Shown here: piece by piece, positions 6,657-13,782 of the stretch
Numbering within the stretch: position 1 is the stretch's first letter
Layout: every line of letters starts with the position of its first letter
Assembly: GCA_030039005.1 (NCBI GenBank)
Contig: JASHQT010000476.1
Span: 1 to 13,904, forward strand
DNA length: 13,904 bases
Direction: 5' to 3'
DNA from: Bryobacteraceae bacterium
Lineage (GTDB): Bacteria > Acidobacteriota > Terriglobia > Bryobacterales > Bryobacteraceae
Translations under genes and position numbers: made by a program
The notes under the pieces: generated by a model
Database searches by the model: none
What the model was told of the DNA's origin: nothing
Seen by the model: the letters and a program-made list of their open reading frames with translations, nothing else

Positions 6657-8299
6657 TACCGGCGGCTCACCAGATTGGCGTTCACTTGCAAGCGCTCGGC
6701 GTTCCAGTAAGCTTGCGGGAAAATGACGGCGGGCGCGGCGTTCTTGAGAGTGGACGAAACGGCCGCGAGCGCATTGGGGTTCACGAGAAAAATGATGGGC
6801 GCCTGGTCATAGGCGATCTGCTGCACGCGGTCAAAGTACACTTTGCGCTTCTTCGTGTCCTGCGAGGCGTTTTGGGCCTGCATGAGTTGGTCGATCTCGG
6901 CTTCCCAGGCGGTCGCGGGTGATTTCTCGGTTGGGTTCCATTGATGATTGGCGGCCGAGCTCATCCAGATATTCATTTGAGAACTGGGATCGAGATCGCC
7001 GTTGGTGAAGTTCATCAGAACGCCTTCGTAATTGAACGTGCGGCTGATGCGCTCGATGAGGGAAGGAAAATCGAGAGTCACCACGTTGAGCTGGATGCCC
7101 AAGCGCGCCAGGTCCTGCTGGATCATGGCCAGCATCCGCTCGTGCAGCTTATTGCCCGCGTTGGTGATGATCGAAAATTCGACTTGGTTGCCGGAGCTGT
7201 CGACGAGCGCGCTGCCCGCGCGATGGAAGCCCGCGCGCTGGAGGATCGCGAGCGCGGCAGTGTCGGATCCCGAAGCGGGATGGAGCGCCGGGTTCACCCA
7301 GAAGCGGTTCGCCACCGAGACCGGACCGGCCGCGGGATGGGCGTGGCCATGGTAAACGATGCGCACGATGTCGTCGCGGCGGATGGCTTCGGAAATGGCG
7401 CGGCGGAAATCGGTGGAAGCGAACCAGCGCCGCTTGTACTCGGGCAAAGGCGCGCCGGGCACCTGGTTGAAGAAGACCACTTCCCAATCGAGCGACGGGC
7501 CTGCGTCCACCGCGGCATGCGGCATTTCAACGGCGAGACGGTCATACATGTCGGCATCGAGCTTGTTGATCAGATCGAGCTCGCCGCGCCGGAAGCGCAG
7601 CAGTTCGAGATCGCGGTTCTGCTGGATCTCCAGGCGAATCGAATCGAGGTACGGGAGCTGGCGGCCGCTTGCATCGCGCTTCCAATAGTTGGGGTTGCGG
7701 CGCAACAGAAGGTAAGCGCCGGGTTTGTAATCCGCGAGCTCGAAGGGGCCGAGCACGGCCGAGTCCTTGTGCGGCGAAGTGGCGGATAGCATTGCGACCT
7801 GATCGAATTGCACGGCGAGCGCAGCCACGGGGCCGGGGAAGCGCACGCTGGCGGCGAAAGGCGAAGCGCAAGTGGTGACGACGTCGCCGGGCGCGGAGCG
7901 CAACGAGTCGCCGGTGGGCGAATGCAGCGCCGGGTCCATGAGCTGGTGCAGCGTGTAAGCGACGTCCTGGCAGGAGAACGGCGAGCCATCGGAGAAACGC
8001 ACGCCGCGCCGCAGCTCGAAATCGATGCGGCGGCCGTCCGGCGAGACCTTCCATTTGACGGCGAGCTCGCCTTCGAGCTCGTGCGTGTAGCGATTCAGGC
8101 GGATGAGCACGCCACCGGTCAAGTAAGACACGGCCGCCGAAGATTCGTCTTCCACCAGGAGCGGATTGAATGTTTTCGGATCGCTGCGCAGGCAGAAGCG
8201 CAATTCGTTGCCCGCGGCGGCGAGCGGGTTTGCGCTGAACAGAGCGGCGCTGAACAGAGCCGCGCCGCACAAACCCGCGATGGCGAAACGGATCAGCAT
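6656..8299 (-). CDS. Periplasmic family-5 solute-binding protein of a peptide-type ABC importer
   Basis: Extracytoplasmic binding protein (SBP_bac_5, DppA/OppA family), 547 residues from the ATG at 8297-8299. It captures peptides or similar substrates and delivers them to the two permeases. Seen: a signal peptide (basic MLIR, hydrophobic core AGLCGAALFSAALFSA, likely cleavage after LAAA near residue 29), ELRFCLRSDPKTFNPL at the mature N-terminus, and the family block VSPDGRRIDFELRRGVRFSDGSPFS followed by QDVAYTLHQLMDP. No lipobox Cys is evident, so it is probably a soluble periplasmic protein. The start is supported by a GAGGA ribosome-binding site and by the 7-base overlap with the upstream permease gene. 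The reading frame stays open further upstream, but that region is the permease gene in another frame. The ligand is not predictable; nickel or oligosaccharide are alternatives within the family. Confidence 0.92.
   Translation of the reverse strand: MLIRFAIAGLCGAALFSAALFSANPLAAAGNELRFCLRSDPKTFNPLLVEDESSAAVSYLTGGVLIRLNRYTHELEGELAVKWKVSPDGRRIDFELRRGVRFSDGSPFSCQDVAYTLHQLMDPALHSPTGDSLRSAPGDVVTTCASPFAASVRFPGPVAALAVQFDQVAMLSATSPHKDSAVLGPFELADYKPGAYLLLRRNPNYWKRDASGRQLPYLDSIRLEIQQNRDLELLRFRRGELDLINKLDADMYDRLAVEMPHAAVDAGPSLDWEVVFFNQVPGAPLPEYKRRWFASTDFRRAISEAIRRDDIVRIVYHGHAHPAAGPVSVANRFWVNPALHPASGSDTAALAILQRAGFHRAGSALVDSSGNQVEFSIITNAGNKLHERMLAMIQQDLARLGIQLNVVTLDFPSLIERISRTFNYEGVLMNFTNGDLDPSSQMNIWMSSAANHQWNPTEKSPATAWEAEIDQLMQAQNASQDTKKRKVYFDRVQQIAYDQAPIIFLVNPNALAAVSSTLKNAAPAVIFPQAYWNAERLQVNANLVSRR
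8232..8261. repeat. 15-base tandem duplication inside the signal-peptide coding region
   Basis: Two adjacent 15-base copies, GCGCTGAACAGAGCG (8232-8246) and GCGCTGAACAGAGCC (8247-8261), differ only at the last base. On the coding (minus) strand they produce a repeated Ala-Leu-Phe-Ser-Ala unit in the hydrophobic core of the signal peptide. The repeat is in frame, so it lengthens the core by five residues without disrupting the gene. Confidence 0.9.
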
Positions 8300-9102
8300 G
8301 GCACGGTATCCTCGGTGCGCAGCAAGAGTTGCAGGCAACTGACCACCACCACCAGCAACACGACGGGCGCGAGCATCCAGGGATTTTCCAGGATGGCGGA
8401 GTAGTTTTCGAGATCCCGCAGCAGTGTGCCCCAGGAAGGCAAAGGTTCCGCTACGCCCAAGCCCAGCAGTCCGAGATTGGCCTCGCTCAAAATGAACAGC
8501 GGCACCGAAATCCAGAACTGGGCGAGCAGCACGGGCCGCAGATTGGGCAGCAGATGACGCCAGAACAAGCGCCAGCGTGGGACGCCGCTGGCCGCGGCTT
8601 GCAACAGGTAATCCGAGGCCACCAGCGTGCGCGTGCCCGCGCGAATGATGCGCGCCGGCGCGGCCCAGCCCAGGCATCCGAGAAGTCCGAACGTGATCGC
8701 GACCGAGGCCACGGGCGACGTGTTCAGGGGTAGCAGGGCGCGGACGGCAAGCAACAGGAACAGCCAGGGCAGTGAAAGGAACAGATCGATGGCGGCGGTG
8801 ACCGCGCGCTCCCAGCGTCCGCCGAGGTATCCCGCCGCGCCGCCGATGAAGCCGGCGATTAGCGTGGAGAGCAGCGCCGCGGCCGGGGCGAGCAGCAGCG
8901 AGACGCGCGTGCCATAGAGCAGGCGGGCGAAGCGGTCCCGGCCCAATTCGTCGGTGCCGAGCCAGAATTGCGCCGAGGGCGGAGTGCTGATGAACTCGCG
9001 CGACTGTTCGGCGTAGGAATGCGGTGCGATCCAGCCCGCCCCCAGCGCAGCCGACACAGCCACGAGAAGGATCGTCAGTGCGATGCGGTGCTGGAGCCTC
9101 AT
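8293..9102 (-). CDS. ABC transporter permease, OppC/DppC type
   Basis: Inner-membrane permease subunit of 269 residues. Seen: an N-terminal transmembrane segment (about 7-25), a short periplasmic stretch ending in LGTDELGRDRFARLLYGTRVSL (48-69, the OppC-type signature), then about five more hydrophobic segments. The cytoplasmic EAA coupling loop AAASGVPRWRLFWRHLLPNL (about 169-188) is present, as is SEANLGLLGLGVAEPLPSWG (206-225), also typical of the family. The start ATG at 9100-9102 overlaps the upstream permease stop in an ATGA junction, the usual mark of translational coupling. A longer upstream reading is only the shadow of the first permease gene. It pairs with that permease to form the channel. 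Confidence 0.93.
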   Translation of the reverse strand: MRLQHRIALTILLVAVSAALGAGWIAPHSYAEQSREFISTPPSAQFWLGTDELGRDRFARLLYGTRVSLLLAPAAALLSTLIAGFIGGAAGYLGGRWERAVTAAIDLFLSLPWLFLLLAVRALLPLNTSPVASVAITFGLLGCLGWAAPARIIRAGTRTLVASDYLLQAAASGVPRWRLFWRHLLPNLRPVLLAQFWISVPLFILSEANLGLLGLGVAEPLPSWGTLLRDLENYSAILENPWMLAPVVLLVVVVSCLQLLLRTEDTVPC

Positions 9103-9977
9103 TCCGCCGCGCCCGGCCTCCAGGCCGAAAGTGCGATGTCGGCGAGGCTGTTGACGGCGAGCGTCATCAGCGCGACCAGAACCGTGATGGTGACTAGCAG
9201 CGGCAGGTCCCGGTCGAGCGCGGCGCGCCAGGCCAGTTGGCCGATACCGGGCGTGTCCGAGATCACTTCGATGGGGATGGAAGCGCCGAAGGCGAGCGAG
9301 ACCGAGATGCCGGCGAGCGCGGCGAGCTGCGGCGCCGAGGGTGTCAGGATGTGAGCCCACAACACGCGCCAACCGCTCAAGCCCTTGGCCTCCGCCGCCA
9401 GCACGTGTGGGGATTGCGCGGTGGCGATCAACTGGTTCTTGGCATAACGATAGACTTGCGGGAAGACCACCAGCGCGATGGCCCACCGGCCGCCAGACGC
9501 AAGCCACGGGCTGATCCAGAGAAACAGCAACGCGATCACGGCCGCCGGAGCGGCCAGGAAGATGCCGCTCAGAATGCCCGGCAGCAGATCGGCGCCGGGA
9601 GCGCGCCACCAGACCGTCAACAGCGCCAGCGCCAGCCCGAGCGCAACTCCTCCCGCGACGCCGTAGCCGAGCGAGGCCAGCGTGAGCGGCAGACGTTCGG
9701 CCAGCAGCTCGGATACCGGCCGATTGAGCGAGCGCGAAAAGCCGAAGTCGCCGTGCAGCAATCCGGCGAGATAGCGGAAATAGAACGCCGGAATGTTCGC
9801 GTCACGGGCGCGCTCGGCGCGGATGGCCTGCTGGCTTTGGGCGCTCAGACGCGTATCGAGCTCGCGCTCGTCGACGCCGAATCCGGGCGCCAGGCGCACC
9901 AGCGTGGCCCCGAGCAAACCGCCGAGCACGGCCGTGAGCAGGACGCGGCGGAGTTGACGGAGCAGCACGGCGAGCAT
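9099..9977 (-). CDS. ABC transporter permease, OppB/DppB type
   Basis: Inner-membrane permease subunit of 292 residues. Seen: an N-terminal transmembrane helix (about 8-28), an extracytoplasmic region with the family's FYFRYLAGLLHGDFGFSRSL (66-84) and RPVSELLAERLPLTL (86-100), then further membrane helices. The EAA loop AAEAKGLSGWRVLWAHILTP (194-213) and the C-terminal EVISDTPGIGQLAW (237-250) are present. The gene begins only three bases after the stop of the HD-GYP/GGDEF gene (TAG CCC ATG), so the transporter is very probably translated from the same message as the signalling protein. That places a second-messenger enzyme at the head of a transporter operon. The N-terminal region is shorter than in many OppB proteins but the core is complete. 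Confidence 0.93.
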   Translation of the reverse strand: MLAVLLRQLRRVLLTAVLGGLLGATLVRLAPGFGVDERELDTRLSAQSQQAIRAERARDANIPAFYFRYLAGLLHGDFGFSRSLNRPVSELLAERLPLTLASLGYGVAGGVALGLALALLTVWWRAPGADLLPGILSGIFLAAPAAVIALLFLWISPWLASGGRWAIALVVFPQVYRYAKNQLIATAQSPHVLAAEAKGLSGWRVLWAHILTPSAPQLAALAGISVSLAFGASIPIEVISDTPGIGQLAWRAALDRDLPLLVTITVLVALMTLAVNSLADIALSAWRPGAAE

Positions 9978-9980
9978 GGG

Positions 9981-12407
9981 CTACCAGGCGCTGGTGGGCT
10001 CGAAGGCGAACCCGCGCGCCACTCCCACGATGGTGAGCTTTTCCTTCTGCTTGGCGATGTACATGCGGCGGTCCGCTTCGCTCAGCAGCCGGTCGGCATC
10101 TACGCCGTCCTCGGGAAACATGGCGTGACCGATGCTCAGCCCGATCTTTTCTTCGGGGAAAATTTCGAGGCCCGCCTCCGCTGTGATGGCTTTCAAGCGG
10201 TCGATCTTTTGCTCCAACTGCTCCGGCTGGAGGCCGGGAAGCACCAGCACGAACTCGTCACCGCCCATACGCGCCACGTAGTCGTATTCGCGGCAGGACT
10301 CCTTCAGCTTCTTGGCCACCGAATGCAGCAGGCGATTGCCCTCCAGGTGGCCATACTTGTCGTTGACTTTCTTGAAACCGTTCATGTCGCAGACTAAAAC
10401 CACCAGCGGGGAGTTCAACCGCCGGCAGCGGGCCAACTCGCCATCCAAGTGCAGGAACAGAGAACGGGCGTTGGGCAGGCCGGTCATGTAATCGGTGGAA
10501 GCGGAGCTTTCGGCTTGCTGGAAGCGCAGCGCGTTCTCGATGGAGAGCGAGAGCTTGGGAACAATGGCGAGCAAGATGCGCAGATGATCGTTGGTGAACG
10601 CATCGCGTTCGGTGTGATACAGGCTCAGCACGCTGACCGTGCCGTTCAGACCGATGAGAGGGACCGCGAGCGCGCTGCGCATGGTGGTGAACTTGGTCTC
10701 GTCGTCGAGATAGCCCGGCTCAACTGACGGATTGCCGTTCACGATCGGCTTGCGTTTTTCGGCCACCCATCCGGACAAGCCCTGGCCGATGGGAATTTCC
10801 AGCGAAGAGAACAGGCGGAAGTTTTCGCCGTTCACGTATTCGGCGCGCAGGCGATCGTCGTGCAGAACATAGATGGCGAGCGAGTCGTAGGGGATCATGC
10901 GCTTCAGGCGCATGGCCAGCAGCGACAGCGTCTCGTTCAGGCTGAGCGAGTTGCCCAGGTCCTGGGCGAGCTCAAAGAGGTTCTGGACTTCCTGGCGCGC
11001 CGCGGCGATGGAGGCGAGGAAGTTTTCTACCGGCTCAGGCGGGGCATTCCGGCGCGAGTTCTCGAGGCCGGCCGCCGGTTCCAGGCCGCGCTCGATGCGC
11101 ACGCCGGTTGAAAGCTTGGCCATCTCAGGTTCGCATGCGGTGGCCAGGGCCTCCAACTCGACGTAGCGCCGCTGCAGCACGCCTACCACTTGAGGATCGA
11201 AAGCCTTGCCCGATTCCGAAGCCACGCGCTCCATGGCCGCATCCAAGGGTAGAGCGCGGCGGTATTGCCGGTGCGAAGCGAGCGCGTCCAGGCAATCCAC
11301 GGCCGCGAGAATTCTCGCCCCTATCGGGATGCTTGCGCCGCGCAGCCCGTCCGGATAGCCGGTGCCATCCCAGTGCTCATGATGCGAGCGCACGATGGGA
11401 GTCACCGGGTAGGGAAAGCGCACGCGCTCCAGAATTTCGGCGCCCACGACGGGGTGAATCTTCATCTTCTCGAACTCTTCGCGCGTCAGCTTGCCGGGTT
11501 TGGAGATGATGTGCTCGGGGATCGCCAGCTTTCCGATGTCATGCAGCAACGCGGCCGCCCGCAAGGCCTCCAGTTGCGACTCATCCAGACCGAGATCCTT
11601 GCCCACTTCCACCGCGTAGATCTGCACGCGCTGCAAATGATCGCGCGTGTTCTGGTCCTTGGCTTCAATCGCCAAAGCGAGCGCCTCAATGGTTCGGAGG
11701 TGCAAGGCCGCCATTTCCTCGGCGTGCTTCTTTTCGTCCTCCATGCGGCCCATGTAGAGGTAGTAGGAACGGTAAATGAGATACACCACGGGGATGCCGA
11801 GCAACGCGGTCTGCCAGCCGAAATGCTGATTGACGGCGCTCGCGGCGGCCACTACGATGGCGCCCAGCAGGTAGTAGGGGAAGGACCAGATGTAGCATTC
11901 GCGCCAAACGCGGCGCAGGGAGCGGTGCTCAGTGAGAGCGATGGCGCCGGCCACGGGGAAGGTGTTCATCAGGAAGAAAGCGATGGCGCACAGCACCAGG
12001 CGCAGCGCCGGCTCCAGGCGTACGCCGGCCAGGAACGTGGAATGATATACGCGCTCCGACGCCAGCACTGTGATCGCCATGCTGCCCACGTTGAAGATCA
12101 CTTGATGCCACTTGGGCCGCTGCCGGTAATTCCATATACACTGCGTCAAAATGGCCGCGCAGGCGATGAACAGCGCTTCGGGAAGCGACAGCTCCACAAT
12201 CGCGAACAGGATAAAAATGAACAGCACCGATAACGCCCCGCTGATGCCGGGCAGGGATACCTTCAGGCGGGACGCAAAGATCGCCAGCGCCAGATAACAC
12301 GCAAAGCGAACCAGGTCCACGGATTGCCAATGCGCCAGCTCGACCACCGCAACCGCGGCGCCGATCGCTACGATGGCTGCGACATAAAGCTTGGCGAATA
12401 AGGACAT
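9981..12407 (-). CDS. Membrane HD-GYP / GAF / GGDEF protein (predicted dual c-di-nucleotide phosphodiesterase and cyclase)
   Basis: Predicted inner-membrane second-messenger enzyme, 808 residues from the ATG at 12405-12407. Domains: about eight hydrophobic segments (residues 5-215, a MASE-like sensor); HD-GYP phosphodiesterase (about 235-415) with H289-D290, H318, H342-H343, GTGYPDGL (348-355) and D371; a linker; GAF (about 472-628); GGDEF cyclase (about 632-795). The GGDEF domain keeps the metal aspartate D674, N682, the product-inhibition motif R706-x-x-D709 five residues before the signature, and a perfect GGDEF (715-719). Both catalytic domains therefore look intact. One base-recognition residue, normally Asp in a GHxxGD motif, is Asn (N691 in GHLEGN). 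Reading further upstream would run into the divergent activator gene, and the composition before MSLFAK looks non-coding. The gene heads the transporter operon, three bases before the first permease gene. Confidence 0.93.
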   Translation of the reverse strand: MSLFAKLYVAAIVAIGAAVAVVELAHWQSVDLVRFACYLALAIFASRLKVSLPGISGALSVLFIFILFAIVELSLPEALFIACAAILTQCIWNYRQRPKWHQVIFNVGSMAITVLASERVYHSTFLAGVRLEPALRLVLCAIAFFLMNTFPVAGAIALTEHRSLRRVWRECYIWSFPYYLLGAIVVAAASAVNQHFGWQTALLGIPVVYLIYRSYYLYMGRMEDEKKHAEEMAALHLRTIEALALAIEAKDQNTRDHLQRVQIYAVEVGKDLGLDESQLEALRAAALLHDIGKLAIPEHIISKPGKLTREEFEKMKIHPVVGAEILERVRFPYPVTPIVRSHHEHWDGTGYPDGLRGASIPIGARILAAVDCLDALASHRQYRRALPLDAAMERVASESGKAFDPQVVGVLQRRYVELEALATACEPEMAKLSTGVRIERGLEPAAGLENSRRNAPPEPVENFLASIAAARQEVQNLFELAQDLGNSLSLNETLSLLAMRLKRMIPYDSLAIYVLHDDRLRAEYVNGENFRLFSSLEIPIGQGLSGWVAEKRKPIVNGNPSVEPGYLDDETKFTTMRSALAVPLIGLNGTVSVLSLYHTERDAFTNDHLRILLAIVPKLSLSIENALRFQQAESSASTDYMTGLPNARSLFLHLDGELARCRRLNSPLVVLVCDMNGFKKVNDKYGHLEGNRLLHSVAKKLKESCREYDYVARMGGDEFVLVLPGLQPEQLEQKIDRLKAITAEAGLEIFPEEKIGLSIGHAMFPEDGVDADRLLSEADRRMYIAKQKEKLTIVGVARGFAFEPTSAW

Positions 12408-12506
12408 CGAATCTGTGTTTGTCCCCAATCTGCGGTCAACCGCCACACGGTGGATCAGGGTCGGGCCCGGTGTCCTTCTGAAAAAGGGCATGCGTGCCGG
12501 TAGGGT

Positions 12507-12522
12507 TGCAGATGCGCTGCCA
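12507..12522 (-). promoter_or_regulatory. Sigma-54-like (-24/-12) promoter for the HD-GYP/GGDEF-transporter operon
   Basis: On the minus strand the sequence reads TGGCAGCGCATCTGCA. Against the sigma-54 consensus TGGCACG-N4-TTGCA it keeps TGGCA, the invariant GG and GC pairs at exactly the required spacing, and TGCA. It differs at three weaker positions. Transcription would start near base 12496, giving a leader of about 90 bases before the ATG at 12407. A sigma-54 activator gene lies immediately on the other side of the region. Visual match only. Confidence 0.45.
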
Positions 12523-12585
12523 TCCCCGATCGAAGCTATCCAACTGATAGATCGGCTCCCGGGGAGCGCAGCGTTAGGAGGATTG

Positions 12586-12598
12586 AGCCAAATTGGCT
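12586..12598. promoter_or_regulatory. Inverted repeat, candidate activator-binding enhancer
   Basis: AGCCAAATTGGCT is a perfect dyad with 6-base arms around a central A. Its centre lies about 96 bases upstream of the inferred start of the leftward sigma-54-like promoter, a usual distance for enhancer sites of sigma-54 activators. Its core GCCAAATTGGC differs by one base from the dyad at 12711-12721. Confidence 0.45.
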
Positions 12599-12697
12599 TG
12601 GTGGGACGAGACAATTGAGACATTCTGTCCGCGCAGTCACGGTCCTTTGCGGGGATTGAATGAGCGATTCCTCCGATGTGATGCGGAACCGAAGTAC

Positions 12698-12703
12698 TAT
12701 ACT
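12698..12703 (+). promoter_or_regulatory. Possible -10 box of the activator gene
   Basis: TATACT matches the TATAAT consensus at five of six positions and would start transcription around 12710, about 26 bases before the GTG at 12736. No acceptable -35 hexamer is visible at 16-18 bases upstream, so the promoter would be weak or activator-dependent. Confidence 0.3.
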
Positions 12704-12709
12704 CGGCGA

Positions 12710-12722
12710 GGCCAAAATGGCC
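12710..12722. promoter_or_regulatory. Second related inverted repeat, candidate autoregulatory operator
   Basis: GGCCAAAATGGCC is an inverted repeat with GGCC arms. Its core GCCAAAATGGC (12711-12721) matches the upstream GCCAAATTGGC dyad at ten of eleven bases. It sits just after the TATACT box, where bound protein would block transcription of the activator gene. Confidence 0.4.
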
Positions 12723-12735
12723 GAATTGCCAAGGA

Positions 12736-13758
12736 GTGCCTCTATCCCCACAGGCTAAGACGTTCCTAGGAATGCAGGCCGTCATAGCGAGCCCCGCCAT
12801 GCGGCAGCTCATCGAACTGGCCGAACGGATCGCGCAAAGTAATGCAGCCGTTCTGATTACGGGCGAAAGCGGGTCGGGGAAAGAGCTCATCGCGCGCGCG
12901 GTGCACCATTATTCGCTGCGCTGTGCAAAGCCTTGGGTGGACGTAAGTTGCGCGGCGCTGCCGGAGCATCTGGTGGAAAGCGAGCTGTTCGGCTACGAGA
13001 AGGGCGCGTTCAGCGGCGCCGACTCATCCAAGCCCGGCTTGTTCGAGCTGGCGAATCACGGAACGCTGTTTTTAGACGAGGTTGGCGAATTGGAGCCTCG
13101 CATGCAAGTAAAGCTGCTGCGCGTGTTGGATGGCGTCGCATATTACCGGCTGGGTGGGACACGGAAAGTGACCGTGGACGTGCGCATCGTGGCGGCCACG
13201 AATCAGGACCTCGAGAACATGGTGGCAACGGGGAGCTTCCGCGGCGACTTATATCATCGGTTGGGGCAGATTTGTCTGCGCGTGCCGCCGCTGCGCGAGC
13301 GCGTGGAGGACATCGTTCCGCTGGCCGAGCACTTCCTCGAGCAGTCCAATCCGCGGCTGAGCTTTTCGGGTGAAGCGCTGCAAGTGCTGGAAGAGCATTC
13401 GTGGCCGGGGAACGTGCGCGAGCTGCGCAACGTGGTGACCAAGGCTGCTGTGCTGGCGCGCGCCGCCGAGATCGGCGCTGGGGATCTGCTGCTCGCGCCG
13501 CCGCGCCCGCCCGCCCCGGGCGCAAATGTACTGACTGTTCCCGCACCGCCTCCCGCGTCCACGAGTTCGTCCACGGCCGCGCCCGCGAATTCGGAAAACC
13601 TGGACGGCATGGAAAAGAGCACCATCCTGCGCGTGCTGGCGCAAACCAACGGGCACCAACAGAAAGCCGCGGAGCTACTGGGAATTTCGCGGCGAACGCT
13701 GAGCCGGAAATTGAAACTATACGGAAGGGAGGCTGTGCGGCAGTCCTACGCGTCATAA
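12736..13758 (+). CDS. Sigma-54-dependent activator without a sensory domain (PspF-like layout)
   Basis: Bacterial enhancer-binding protein of 340 residues that should hydrolyse ATP to open sigma-54 promoters. Seen: an AAA+ domain (about 14-240) with Walker A GESGSGKE (43-50), the sigma-54 contact loop GAFSGA (90-95, Ser in place of the usual Thr), Walker B LFLDE (111-115), arginine-finger candidates R169 and R175 in FRGDLYHRL, and sensor II region HSWPGNVREL. A Pro/Ala/Ser-rich linker (about 250-285) follows, then a Fis-type helix-turn-helix ending QKAAELLGISRRTLSRKLKLYG. There is no receiver, GAF or PAS domain, so control must come from a partner protein or a ligand on the AAA+ domain. The start is uncertain: a GTG at 12736 overlaps an AAGGAG (12731-12736) that is too close to serve it, and the next in-frame ATG is at 12772. 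The PilZ gene follows after 24 bases. Confidence 0.92.
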   Translation: MPLSPQAKTFLGMQAVIASPAMRQLIELAERIAQSNAAVLITGESGSGKELIARAVHHYSLRCAKPWVDVSCAALPEHLVESELFGYEKGAFSGADSSKPGLFELANHGTLFLDEVGELEPRMQVKLLRVLDGVAYYRLGGTRKVTVDVRIVAATNQDLENMVATGSFRGDLYHRLGQICLRVPPLRERVEDIVPLAEHFLEQSNPRLSFSGEALQVLEEHSWPGNVRELRNVVTKAAVLARAAEIGAGDLLLAPPRPPAPGANVLTVPAPPPASTSSSTAAPANSENLDGMEKSTILRVLAQTNGHQQKAAELLGISRRTLSRKLKLYGREAVRQSYAS

Positions 13759-13782
13759 GCGCGCTGGAATTGTCCCGCTGAA

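Larger units (their letters stand above)
12408..12735. other. Divergent intergenic region with regulatory elements
   Basis: About 330 bases separate the HD-GYP/GGDEF gene (leftward) from the sigma-54 activator gene (rightward). I see no credible protein here; a possible small plus-strand frame starts inside the antisense of the HD-GYP gene and has no family resemblance. From left to right the region holds a sigma-54-like -24/-12 element facing left (12507-12522), a 13-base dyad (12586-12598), a short direct repeat GAGACAATT/GAGACATT (12608-12624), a TATACT -10-like box facing right (12698-12703), and a second related dyad (12710-12722). Confidence 0.6.

Noticed and set aside
8300..8677. Upstream extension of the binding-protein frame
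   Set aside because: It is the OppC-type permease gene read in another frame; the true start at 8299 begins a clear signal peptide after a GAGGA site.
9103..9609. Upstream extension of the OppC-type permease frame
   Set aside because: It overlaps the complete OppB-type permease gene in another frame; the ATG at 9102 forms an ATGA junction and a normal N-terminus.
12434..12439. TTGACC on the minus strand as a -35 box for the HD-GYP/GGDEF gene
   Set aside because: The hexamer 17 bases downstream (ACAGAT) is a poor -10 and the start would fall almost on the ATG.
12391..12618. Plus-strand 75-codon frame in the intergenic region
   Set aside because: It starts inside the antisense of the HD-GYP gene, has no recognisable similarity and runs through the sigma-54-like element.
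12608..12629. Direct repeat GAGACAATT/GAGACATT and the hairpin GACA-TTC-TGTC
   Set aside because: Too short to separate from chance, and unrelated to the two stronger dyads in the same region.
12718..12731. TGGCCGAATTGCCA as a rightward sigma-54 promoter for the activator gene
   Set aside because: The GG and GC pairs are about three bases too close together for a -24/-12 element.
12408..12890. N-terminal extension of the HD-GYP/GGDEF frame (up to 969 residues, starting at 12890)
   Set aside because: It runs antisense through the start of the sigma-54 activator gene and through the promoter region, and has no domain-like composition before MSLFAK at 12407.
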